Part shown: piece after piece, positions 36,302 to 45,912 of the stretch
Layout: the number at the start of each line of letters is the position of its first letter
Position numbering within the stretch: the stretch's first letter is position 1
NCBI GenBank assembly: GCA_027382625.1
Contig: JAJKFJ010021309.1
Coordinates: 25,484 to 89,483 of the forward strand
Direction of reading: 5' to 3'
DNA from: Tetmemena sp. SeJ-2015
Taxonomy: Eukaryota > Ciliophora > Spirotrichea > Sporadotrichida > Oxytrichidae
Length of the DNA: 64,000 bases
Position numbers and translations under genes: made by a program
Notes under the pieces: generated by a model
Told to the model about the DNA's origin: nothing
Seen by the model: only the letters and a program-made list of their open reading frames with translations
Database searches by the model: none

Positions 36302-36616
36302 CTTATTTTCATTACATTTCTATCTTAAAAAGTTATCAATTTAATTTCTCAATGTAAACTATATTTAATCAATAAACTTTCAAAAGTCCTATAATTTTTG
36401 TAATTCATTATTGCTAGTTAACTTTCCAAAGACTTTGGGGCTAGCTGTAAGTTTTTATTTAATTCCACTGTTTTAAGTTGTACTAACTCCAGACCTTAAA
36501 TTAATTCCTCGAGTTGGAGCAGTCTATCTATTATTTACTACAAACTTTTCTTATAATATAAATCCTTCCTCATTTCTCTTAGCAATTATGAAAAATAATA
36601 CAAGACTATTATACAT
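36302..36616. other. Convergent intergenic region
   Basis: About 315 AT-rich bases between convergent genes. Nothing recognised. Confidence 0.45.
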
Positions 36617-37525
36617 TCAATTATTTCTCTTAGCAGAGTTTGTTTAAAATTGATGTTCGACTTTTTGTGGACTTGAGCCATTCTTGGTGCTCTCATACTC
36701 CGATAGTGGAATAAACTCAAAAGGTGCAAGTAGATCTTGCTGATGCTTGTATTCATTAAGCTAATCAGATTCAAACTTATCTCTCTGAGGTGCTTGAGTT
36801 AGTGCCTAATTTTGTAATTATTTTTCCTCTTACTTCAATATCTTAGCCTCCCTATTACTCACACTTTGTCTTTCTCCAAAGGTTTATGCTCCATCGAACT
36901 TCTGATAATTATCTTTAATCTGTTTGTAATTAAGCTTTTTGTGTTGTTGATCATACAAGTCTCTTTAATTAACCTTTTCGAATTCCGCCTTTATTTGCTC
37001 TTCTAAGACCTTTTGACTTATTTGAGGATAAGAGCCATATTCGTAATTAGGATCGTCTATCTGTTCCTTATCTTTCTGCTTATCAAATGAACGTGTTCTA
37101 TAAAAATAAATTCAAAATTATTCTCTTCGCACTTGCGACCCCCTCATAAAGATCTTCAGAGCCACTGTATTTGTTGTTTTCTTAATAGGATTCGGAGCCT
37201 CATATCTGTGAATAGGGCTCACATCTAAGATTTCGCCTCCGTCTACTATGAAATTCCTCTAAAATAAATATACCTCTTCTCAAAATGATTATTGTATGCA
37301 CTCTTTTAAACTTCTCTTGGTATTCTTTACTGATTTAGTTTTATTCTACTAGTGCTTCGCTATCCTTATAAATTTAAAAGTAATAAATTTATTATTTTAG
37401 CATCCTAAAAATTAAAAAAAAAGATTAATATTGAACTTAATATCCGTATTTTTCTATCTTGTGAGTAAGCGGTCCTCAACTTCATATAGGTTACTGTTCC
37501 TTAAATCTTCACATACAAACAACAT
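36617..37525 (-). CDS. Unknown coiled-coil-containing protein
   Basis: Starts at ATG 37525 (MLFVCEDLRNSNLYEVEDR) and ends at TGA 36617. Blocks: REVQKSAYNNHFEKRNFIVDGG, ILDVSPIHRYEAPNPIKKTTNT, then a Lys/Gln-rich helix (KDKEQIDDPNYEYGSYPQIS, VLEEQIKAEFEKV). Two IESs (37097 and 37256) restore the frame; an intron-like AT-rich stretch around 37375-37440 follows the first exon. About 240 residues. Not recognised. Confidence 0.6.
37097..37123. other. IES, 27 nt, pointer TCT
   Basis: TCT at 37097 and 37124. Deletion joins RGSQVR to RTRSFDKQKDKEQ. The insert length is a multiple of three but contains TGA on the coding strand, so removal is needed. Confidence 0.72.
37256..37272. other. IES, 17 nt, pointer CCTCT
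   Basis: CCTCT at 37256 and 37273. Deletion gives YNNHFEKRNFIVDGGEIL. A 15-nt GT-AG removal is also possible but puts the next block out of its long open frame. Confidence 0.7.
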
Positions 37526-37607
37526 TTTTAATCAATCCTTTAATAAAAATGTGATTGTATCTTTAAGTAAATTATAATTGATAGATAGATATCTTAGAAC
37601 ACGTGAA

Positions 37608-38925
37608 ATGGAATCTTCTGATTAGAATAACTATGAGTTCCCCTTGAAAAAAGAACATGAGAGGATCATGGTCGAGAATGGTCTTGATATCCTCTACATA
37701 TATATTTATTCAATCTTAGATGATATAGAGAGAATAATTGCCTTGAGAAAAAATATTCATCAGTTCCCTGAGATAGCTTTCAAGGAATTTGAGACATCCA
37801 GGAAAATTAAAGAGCACTTGATCTCTTTTGGAATCGAGGAAGAAAATATTAGACACACAGCTATCACTGGACTCGTCGCAGATATCAAGGGTCTTGCTGA
37901 AGCAGTCGAAAATGAAGATGGAAAAGTGAGCATGGTAGCTCTGAGAACAGATATTGATGCCTTGCCCATTCCCGAAAATAATCCTCATCTCGAATACAAA
38001 TCGTAAACAAACTGCGCTCACATGTGTGGACACGATGGACATATTGCAACTCTTCTATCCGCTGCTTAGGTACTCGCAAAAAATAGGGATAAGATTCCAA
38101 AGAACAAAACTATCAGACTACTTATCTAGCCAGCTGAAGAATCTTAAATCGGATCTTCAGGAGGTGCAAAACCTATGATAAACGAGGGATGTTTGCATGA
38201 AGTGGATGAAGTTTATGGATTTCATAATATCCCTAATTTTGAAGAGGGAGATGTCAGAGTTAAGGATGGACCTATAATGGCTGCGAGCACTATCTTAGAA
38301 TGCATAGTGAGAGGAGAAGGTGGTCATGGATCAAGTCCACACATGTGTAATGATGTAATCACAGCGACTGCTTCAGTAGTAAATAGCCTCCATAATATGA
38401 AATCAAGAGCAATAGATAGCAAGGAGAACTTCATTTTATCGATATCAAAGTTCAAGTGTGGCCATACTTTCAATGTATTTCCTGACGAAGGATTGATTTC
38501 AGGTTCTATTAGAACATATAATGAAGCTCTCAAGCCAGCTCTTTTCTAGAAAATAGAAAAAAACTTGTTAGTTAGCAGCATCAGTCTTCAACTGCCAAGC
38601 TGAAGTTAGACTTATTGAAGTCTACCCTGCTGTTGTTAACCATAAAAGAGAATATGAGCATGTGAAAAGAATTGCTACCAAATTCTTTGGAGAAGATAAA
38701 GTGACTGAAAAAGACATACCTCTTACAGCTAGTGAGGACTTTTCATATTACTTGCAAGGAAAGCCTGGCTGCTTTTATTTATTAGGAACTAAAAAAGCTT
38801 ATGAACAAGAGAAAACACTCCACAATTCCTCGTATGATTATAATGATTCAATGATTGGATCAGGAGCTTACTTATTTGTTCGTATAGTTGAAGACAGACT
38901 TGGCCTTTAGATTATTAATTCATGA
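37608..38925 (+). CDS. M20-family amidohydrolase (aminoacylase/IAA-hydrolase type)
   Basis: Zn-dependent peptidase-fold hydrolase that cleaves N-acyl or N-aryl amino acids. Starts at ATG 37608 (MESSDQNNYEFPLKKEHER); a possible 39-nt intron lies at about 37682-37720. Family landmarks: RKNIHQFPEIAFKEFETS, RTDIDALPIPE, metal-binding NCAHMCGHDGH, IQPAEES, GGHGSSPH in the dimerisation/lid domain, NVFPDEGLISGSIRT, and the C-terminal TASEDFSYYLQGKPGC. All ligands (Cys, His, Glu-Glu, His) are present. A single extra A in a 7-A run near 38552 breaks the frame between the lid and the last third; otherwise intact. Ends RLGL then TGA 38923-38925. Followed 35 nt later by a second C-terminal half. Confidence 0.92.
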
Positions 38926-38960
38926 TTTGGAATTTATTTCATTAACTTTGAACTCTAAAA

Positions 38961-39735
38961 TATCTAGCCAGCTGAAGAGACCCCTGGTGGAGCCCTTCCC
39001 ATGATTAAGGAGGGTTGCCTAGAAGGCGTTGATGAGGTCTATGGTTATCATAACGTCCCTAACTTTGACGAGGGTGATGTTAGAGTGAAGTCAGGAGCAA
39101 TCATGGCTGCCTCTACTATTTTCAAATGCTACATAAGAGGAATCGGTGGCCATGGCTCTAGTCCTCATCTCTGCAATGATGTTATTTCCTGTGGAGCAGC
39201 TGTTGTGAATAATCTCCACACAGTTAAGTCAAGAGGAGTAGATAGCAAAGAGAATTTCATCTTTACTATTACTCAATTCACGAGTGGCTTTACTTACAAC
39301 GTTTTTCCAGATGAGACCTTCATTCAAGGTTCCATTAGAACTTACAACGAAGAACTTAAACCAGTTATCTTTGGTAAGATCAAACACATTTGCGAGACTA
39401 CTGCAGAGGCATTCGGTTGTAAAGCTGAAGTAATTTTCAATGAGATCTATCCAGCTTTGGTAAATCACGAAGACTCTTATCAGCATGTGAAAAGAATCGC
39501 TGAGAAGCATTTTGGAGTTGACAAAGTGAATGAGAAAGATATCCCTTTGACAGCGAGTGAAGACTTTTCATTCTATGTGCAGGAGAAACCTGGATGTTTC
39601 TGGATGCTGGGTACTAAAAAAGCTGGAGATCCACCCAAAACTCTTCATTGCTCTATCTACGACTACAACGATACTATGATTGGGTCAGGTGCATATCTTT
39701 ACACTAGAATCGTCGAGGACAGACTAGGTGTTTAA
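38961..39735 (+). CDS. M20 amidohydrolase, N-terminally truncated second copy
   Basis: Encodes only the second half of an M20 hydrolase: it begins at IQPAEETPGGALPMIKEG and runs unbroken to TGA 39733-39735 (RIVEDRLGV). It keeps the Glu pair, GGHGSSPH and TASEDFSFYVQEKPGC, but lacks the first two metal ligands (DID and CGHDGH). It is a diverged paralogue of the upstream copy (many synonymous and some amino-acid changes), not a recent duplicate, and its frame is intact, so it is under selection or recently was. Its first 18 nt are identical to the same point in copy 1. It could be completed by joining to the upstream N-terminal half during somatic development, or by segments elsewhere. Confidence 0.85.
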
Positions 39736-39862
39736 ATTCTGAATTGACTTTTATAAATCTCTAAATTTGTTGAGATTTTTTATACGTCTTCGAAAATGGA
39801 ATTCTTTTGATAATCTGGGTTAAGTTTTTAAGTGACTAATAATATTTATCACATCTTTAATA

Positions 39863-40490
39863 ATGAACGACAATGAAGAAGTTGATGACAATAATTGCTC
39901 CAATATAATTATAAAGCTAATTATTATATCTTCCTTTTGTTTAATTTGGCTGAATAATCGTTCCACCAAATAAGAAAGCATCTCAATAGAATCTGTTAGA
40001 CTAAAATACCCGCTTCAAGATTCTCGACAAAGGATCTCTCCCTTGAAAGAAAAGGACCTTAACAAGGATCTATTCCATTTACCGGGCCAAATTGTGAGCC
40101 CTCGACTGGAATAAAATGTGCAGAGCACTGCTCTTCACTCCACTCGGAATTAAATGAAAGTTAAATTGGGATATCTCGATTTAGACAATAACATAAATTC
40201 TAAATAAATTTGTTCTTTGATATAACCTGGGTGAGTCTCCTGGATGTCACTCCAGAATGGGTAGCACGACAAGCCAAAATCGACTAGTGTATGATTTCAA
40301 GCAAGATACAGCCGACTTCGGAGGACTCGAGGATGTTGATGAATACTTATTTTTATGAAGAGCAAAATGCTGAAGGATTTGAATAAGAGGAGGAGAATGA
40401 TGATGATATTATTCAGAATGAAACAGTAATTTACAGCGAAGAGAATTTTCAAAAACATGACATTGATATCAAACCTGTCACAAATTAAAT
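39863..40490 (+). CDS. Small single-pass membrane protein, unknown
   Basis: Starts at ATG 39863 (MNDNEEVDDNNCSNIIIK), one membrane anchor (LIIISSFCLIWL), then a soluble part (LKYPLQDSRQRISPLKEKDL, VKLGYLDLDNN). A frame change near 40225 leads to DITWVSLLDVTPEWVARQAK and an acidic tail (EQEEENDDDIIQNE). The stop is unclear. Not recognised. Confidence 0.5.
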
Positions 40491-40570
40491 ATCTTCAAAA
40501 TAAAATTTTAGTTATTGTTAAATAGAATAAAATTTTTAAGCCTTATATCATAATCTAAATTTGAAATTAG

Positions 40571-42152
40571 ATGGAAGAAAGAGGACAGCATCGTAAATAT
40601 GCAAGCATTTTCGACAATACTGGTTTGGGGCTAATGAATCCGAAGAGCAACCGTGAAATTCAAAAAAACGAATTGGTGTTTGATCAGACGATTCACAACG
40701 AGACTGAAGATTATAAATAGCGAGAACTTGTGTAGTTTATTTTTGAACTGGAAGAAGGAATTTCATTCGATTTTGATGATATTGTGACTGATTCCTAACG
40801 TAAAGAGATGCTCTCAGAAAAGAATAAACCAGTAATTGAACTAGGTGACTTATCCATGATTAAAGGTAAGAGATAAGTTAGGAAAGCCGCAACTCAAATC
40901 AAAACAGCTGCTTCAACTAATAATCAAGAACTTTTTAATGAAATATGAGTGCTTTTTTATTAAGATGAGGAGGATATATATAGTCAGAATAAGTCATCTT
41001 CCATTTTCAAATCTATCTCCTTTGAGACCGTTAACGAAACTAAGTCCTACTATCTTTCAACTGCAAATACTGCTCTATCAACCTCATCTAAGAGAAAATT
41101 AAGGTTCAAGTGCCTCAATGGCATATTCTTGAAGTTATTTAAACCTTTATGCCTCATATTAATATTTGATTGAAGTACTTAATTATTCCTAAATTCAGTT
41201 TGAGATGGTCGCTCATCTCTATTGCAATTATAGACCTAATTTTTTGTCTCACAGAGCTGATGAAAGTAAATCAATTCTATTTTATCTTAAACATCTTTGA
41301 ATGAACTTTGTTTCAATGGAAAGTTCAAATGTAAGACCCTACTCGTACGTCTTTTCTTCGCTAATAAATTTCATACTGATCCTACCCATCCTTCTCTTCG
41401 AAATCTTAAAAATAATTGCACTTCATCGAATTTCTGTATTTTTTTATCTTGGTGATTAAGAACTATAATCTGATTCACGCTAAAGTGCTATACGGGTTAA
41501 AGCTATTTGCAGGTAACTACTCTATAATAACTCAAGTTCTGTTTTTCCTGTTCAGGATATGCCCATCCTATACTAGGATCAGCGCTCAGAGAAATGACAT
41601 CTTGATGCGAGGAAAATCCTCAAGTGGTTAATCTTCATCTTCAATTACGCAAACAACAGATCTCTAAAATAGTACTTCTACTAGTGATTCAAATGACGGC
41701 AATTAGAGTTTGCTTTTTAATGAGTGCCTCCAAGTACCGATGGTGAGCTATTTGACGCTTAGAATAGTCTTCACGCTTATTTCTTGCTGGATAGTGCTTA
41801 GTGTCGTTTACTGGATCCGAAGGGGCAAGCTCAATGTCATTCTAGGAATATTCGCTAAGAACCCTCATAAGCACAAAATTAACTCCAAAGTTTAAATAAA
41901 AAAAAGGAGTTTTTAACTTCTATGTGTGTGTTTATATTTGTAAAAGTTGTAAAAGAAAAGATTTACGAGCAAGAGAAACAAAGACTCTATCAACGCGATC
42001 GGTTGGCTATTCCTACTATGGCTGATCTGGAAAGGCAATAAAAAATATCCTAAACTATCCAGCCTATAGCTAAAATCCTCCAAAATAAGAAACAGAAGTC
42101 CACAAAGAATAATTTCAGAAAACTACACACAAACATAACCACTCAAATGTGA
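40571..42152 (+). CDS. Multipass membrane protein, unknown
   Basis: Starts at ATG 40571 (MEERGQHRKYASIFDNTGL) with a long acidic N-terminus, then several hydrophobic segments (SLISIAIIDLIFCLTE, INFILILPILLFEILK, YLTLRIVFTLISCWIVLSV) and a basic tail (KEKIYEQEKQRLYQRDRL, ending NITTQM, TGA 42150-42152). A 56-nt IES at 41887 is clear. In-frame TGA codons occur at 40946 and 41302. At least two further frame changes in 41150-41450 are unresolved. Family not recognised. Confidence 0.55.
41887..41942. other. IES, 56 nt, pointer AAAGTT
   Basis: AAAGTT at 41887 and 41943. Deletion rebuilds KINSKVVKEKIYEQEKQ. Confidence 0.85.
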
Positions 42153-42566
42153 ATGAATTTAGGGCCTAAACAGCAATAGCTCAAGGCAATAAAGTGTAAT
42201 TATAAATTACATAGCTCTTTTATAAAATCTATAAATCGTATATTAAGCAGCAACTATTTAACTTAGAGTTAATAAGCAAACTATCACAATCAAGAATTAA
42301 TTCAATAAAAGTTTTTCTATTCATTCTCGAAATTGTTTAACAAAAATATTTGTGTGAGCACATAATGAAAATATTTTTCATAAATATTTATGTAAAATTC
42401 AATTTATAAACGAATTTCTTTAAGATAACTAACTCATCAAGAATTATAAAACATTAGATTTTTTTAATTAGTATGATTTTAAAAGGGATTGATTAAACTC
42501 TTTATGGTAATTTAATGAGCATAAATAGGAAAAATTTAAGAAGTAAAAATTTTATAATTGGATCAA
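42153..42566. other. AT-rich intergenic region
   Basis: About 410 bases with many TAA/TAAT runs; no supported gene. Confidence 0.5.
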
Positions 42567-44107
42567 ATGAAAAATTAAGAAAGCACGATTCTAAATTATA
42601 AACCAGCGCATAGAGGAGACGAAGAAACTTAAGGTCATTCAACTTCTCAAGACGTACATTTTGCAAATCCAAGCATCCTAAATAATAACTTCATTCGGCC
42701 TACATATTAATTTAATGAACTACATTTTTAAAAAAGATAGAAGTTAAGTTATAGTATATTTTGAGCAGATTGGTACTTCATAATCGTAAGTGTTTCAACA
42801 GCAGGAGCATGACTTGACAGGGTCGTTTGTGGAAGCTCCAAATCATGCAGTCACTAATAACTTCCTCAAAGGTTCATAATCATTAACGTCAATTTTAATG
42901 CCTTAAAATAAAGACACACTCTCTGAAGGACAAACAAATATCTAGATTTTACTTCTTTTATGTAATATTTGAGAAATAGAATTAATTGTTTTTAATAATC
43001 TCTTCTTTAATCTTTTAATTAGACAAACAAAAGCCCGAATGAACTTTGATAAATCGGGTAGCTGAACTAACATCGATTACCAAAGTGATGAAAACCGTTC
43101 TTGCCTTTTTATAATAAATGTATTTTCTGAAGTAAAAGACTTAAAGATGATAAAAAAGGAATTACAGTTTAAGAACTTATAGATGGATAAAGGCCTCAAT
43201 TAAGACGAAGGGCCCATAACTCTCACTCATAAATAATCTGGCATTCCTTCATCTGCTGCAAGCATGCTTAAAAATGCAAAAATCATACAGAAGAGTAAAG
43301 CCAAAATCTCTTATTTATATTTAATTTGCTCTGACAATCCATTCGATGGAGTCAAGAATTTAAATGGCCTAAACTAAGATATGTATTTATTTTAAACATT
43401 CTCAAACAGAGCAGTAAGGATAAAGTTTACTTTATTAAAAATATTTTATATTAAGACACAATACTATATTTATTTAAAATACATAACCTCGAATGAAAGT
43501 ACAATTTAAAACCTTAAACTGAATTAAGAAGGAGGATTTTTATTCCATAATTAATCTTGGAATGATTTAATGCTTATGAAAAATTTAATAATTTGTTTGT
43601 AATTAAGTTAATAACGAGGAATACTCAGAATATATTGCAAATTAGCCACTGGATCAAAACTTATTTAATACTTAATTAATAAATCAGGAAGGCTTTGAGC
43701 AGCCTATAGAAAATGCTTATGATAGTGCGCAACAAACACACGCCTCTAATTTATAAATATGGCATTCTTTTCTTAATTAGCTACCCTCAAATATGGGATT
43801 CTAATCTTTCAAAAGGCATTCACAACTGACACAAGGAGGCTTGATCAATCCCTTTTCAAATGCAAGCAAGAATCTTGACACTATGAGAGGCAGCATGAGT
43901 ATTCATGAAAACACAGACCTAAATTAAGCCCCCTCCCTCATTTAAAATGGAGAGGTAGATATGCAAGATGATAAACTCGTCATAATTACAAGAGAGATGC
44001 TAATGAAACCTGAAGAGAATTTCAACAAAGAGAATTACATGTACGACTAAAATTAACTTAGACTTAACCAAGTAACTGATTTAATATCTAAATAGATAGT
44101 TTTATGA
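42567..44107 (+). CDS. Q/N-rich region, probable N-terminus of the DHHC protein
   Basis: Starts at ATG 42567 (MKNQESTILNYKPAHRGDEE). After two IESs (42724, 42929) it reads NELHFEQIGTSQSQVFQQQ and LSEGQTKARMNFDKSGS, then an in-frame TGA at 43063 and continues TNIDYQSDENRS. From 43640 a long open block (PLDQNLFNTQLINQEGFEQP, MLMKPEENFNKENYMYD) ends at TGA 44105. AT-rich joints at 43380-43640 are unresolved. It lies directly upstream and in the same orientation as the DHHC core, so it may be its disordered N-terminus or a separate gene. Confidence 0.5.
42724..42757. other. IES, 34 nt, pointer ATTTT
   Basis: ATTTT at 42724 and 42758. Deletion gives QFNELHFEQIGTSQSQVF. Confidence 0.85.
42929..43021. 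other. IES, 93 nt, pointer GACAAACAAA
   Basis: 10-nt repeat at 42929 and 43022. Deletion gives LSEGQTKARMNFDKSGS in frame. Confidence 0.87.
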
Positions 44108-44154
44108 TGTTCCGAAAGCAGGACTTCAGATTATTTCTAGATCAGTGAGTTTAA

Positions 44155-44395
44155 AATTTTTAAAATTCAATTTGGGTCAAAAAATACGCAGTTTTAAACC
44201 CAAATTTAATTTTTAAATTTGGGGAAGAGGCCATTTTGGTTTTAAAAGTTTAAAAACAAAGTTTAAAAAAACCCAAATGGCAGGGGGGAAAGATTTTAAA
44301 AGAATAATTAAATCCTAAAAAATTTTAAAATAAAAACTGGGCCCCAACCGGGGAAAAAAAATTTTTAAAATTTTTTTTATAACCCACTTTACTTC
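44155..44395. other. Low-complexity patch, probable poor consensus
   Basis: Run of stretched mono- and dinucleotide words (AAATTTT, GGGG, CCCC, AAAAAAAA) unlike neighbouring DNA. Two more patches of the same style follow within 3 kb. Confidence 0.5.
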
Positions 44396-45510
44396 GATCC
44401 CAAGTAAAGAGTAGAAACCTAGAAGGATGACAAGTTTGCAATTACCCCAAAAAGGGAACGATAGGGCCTGGGAAGTAGCTATTAAAATTAGAGAGGACTA
44501 AGTATTCAAACCAGCTCATAGGCTCAATTCAGTGAGCTTGAGTTCAGACATCAATAAACTCACAAACATGGATTTCAAAGGCCCTTCCATCTTCAACAAA
44601 TTCTTTCTTGGATAGACTTTATCAATTTAAATGAAATGAATCTTCATTTAATATATCTGCAGCTTAGTATTTGTAACTGTCTGCCTTACTTAAGTGACGC
44701 ATGACTATTAAATTTAAGCAGCTGGAATAGCCCTGAATGTTTCGCTCCTAATTATCATCGCAGTAATTGCAGGATTTTGCACAGCTCTAGATCCTACAGA
44801 CCCAAATGTGTATCTCGAAAAAAGTCTAAAGATTTAAGGGTAAGATTCAAATTTTACAATTATAGGAAAGAGATTGTTATAAAAATATGAAGATTTAATA
44901 ACCTATAAATAACTTAAACCCCTTTGATTTTGTTTCTAATGAAATAATCTAACTTTTGATTTTTGAATTAGATACTCATTAAACTTATTTATTATTTGGG
45001 TTTATAACATGGAGTTTGATTTCATGTGTTAAATATGTGACACTCATGTGCACAACCGGACGAAGCACTGCGGTGATTGCAATTGATGCGTAGCAGTTTT
45101 CGATCATCACTGCAAGTGGCTGAATAACTGCATTGGGGAGTTAAACTACAGCTATTTATAAGAGTATAAAATATATAATTAATTTCATGTCTCTGATCAG
45201 TATATATCTCATACACCAGGCCTACGCGATCTCAATTCTATCAGTTCTGATTTATGAGTATTCTGACAACAAGGAAGAGGTTTAAATTTTTGACATACTT
45301 AAATAAATTATTTACATTTTATTTGTTTCAGTGGGATGGTTGATAGTAGTTTGCATTTTGCTGTTTCTCTCTCTGCTGAAAGCTTTTGCCCTTGCTTAAC
45401 TCTTATGCTGGCACATTTGGTTTCAGCGTTATGGAATAACCACTTATGAATATATACTTGAGTAGAGGGATATTCTAGACCTCAAAAACAAACTTAAAGT
45501 AAGGGAGTTT
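44395..45510 (+). CDS. DHHC protein S-acyltransferase (ZDHHC1/11-like core)
   Basis: Second palmitoyltransferase of the window. The typical N-terminal HGFQRPFHLQQILSWIDF block is at 44570-44625. TM1/TM2 follow (SLVFVTVCLT, GIALNVSLLIIIAVIAG), then CTALDPTDPNVYLE. The Cys-rich domain at 45010-45160 reads CQICDTHVHNRTKHCGDCN, an in-frame TGA (45084), CVAVFDHHCKWLNNCIGELNY with catalytic DHHC. TM3/TM4 follow (AYAISILSVLIYE, SVGWLIVVCILLFLSLL) and the TTYE motif (YGITTYEYILEQRDILD). The THVxxxTKHC-CN-CV pattern is specific to the ZDHHC1/11 group; the TGA stands where that group has Arg or Lys. AT-rich inserts near 44640, 44860-44990, 45165 and 45280 are presumed IESs or introns. Flanked by Q/N-rich coding on both sides. 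Confidence 0.84.
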
Positions 45511-45529
45511 TTAATTTTTATTCATTTTT

Positions 45530-45830
45530 AAGGATGGGTTTTAAACAAATACAGAAAATTAAAATTTTCTTTATTTCTTTTAAAAATTTAAATTTAAAAT
45601 TATTTAAGGGGAAAAATTATTAAAAAGAAAAATCGGGAAATGAAAAAAATTTTTAAATTTTATTTTTCCCCAAAAATTTTAAAGAAAAGGGTGATTTTTT
45701 AATTTTTGAAAAAAAATTTGGGGGTTAAATAGATAAATTTTAAATATGTATTTTTTTGAAATTTAATTTTTAAATTTAAATTTTTATAATTTTTAAAATT
45801 AAAATTGATTTCTTCTAAAAAATGACTATC
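45530..45830. other. Low-complexity patch, probable poor consensus
   Basis: Same texture as 44155-44395: A/T homopolymers interrupted by GGGG and CCCC; no coding in any frame. Confidence 0.5.
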
Positions 45831-45912
45831 ATTTATGTTGCAATTTTAATGAATTCTAACTAAGTATTATAAAAGCAATATAAAAGCTCAGAAGAAAGAA
45901 TCTTAAAGGAGG

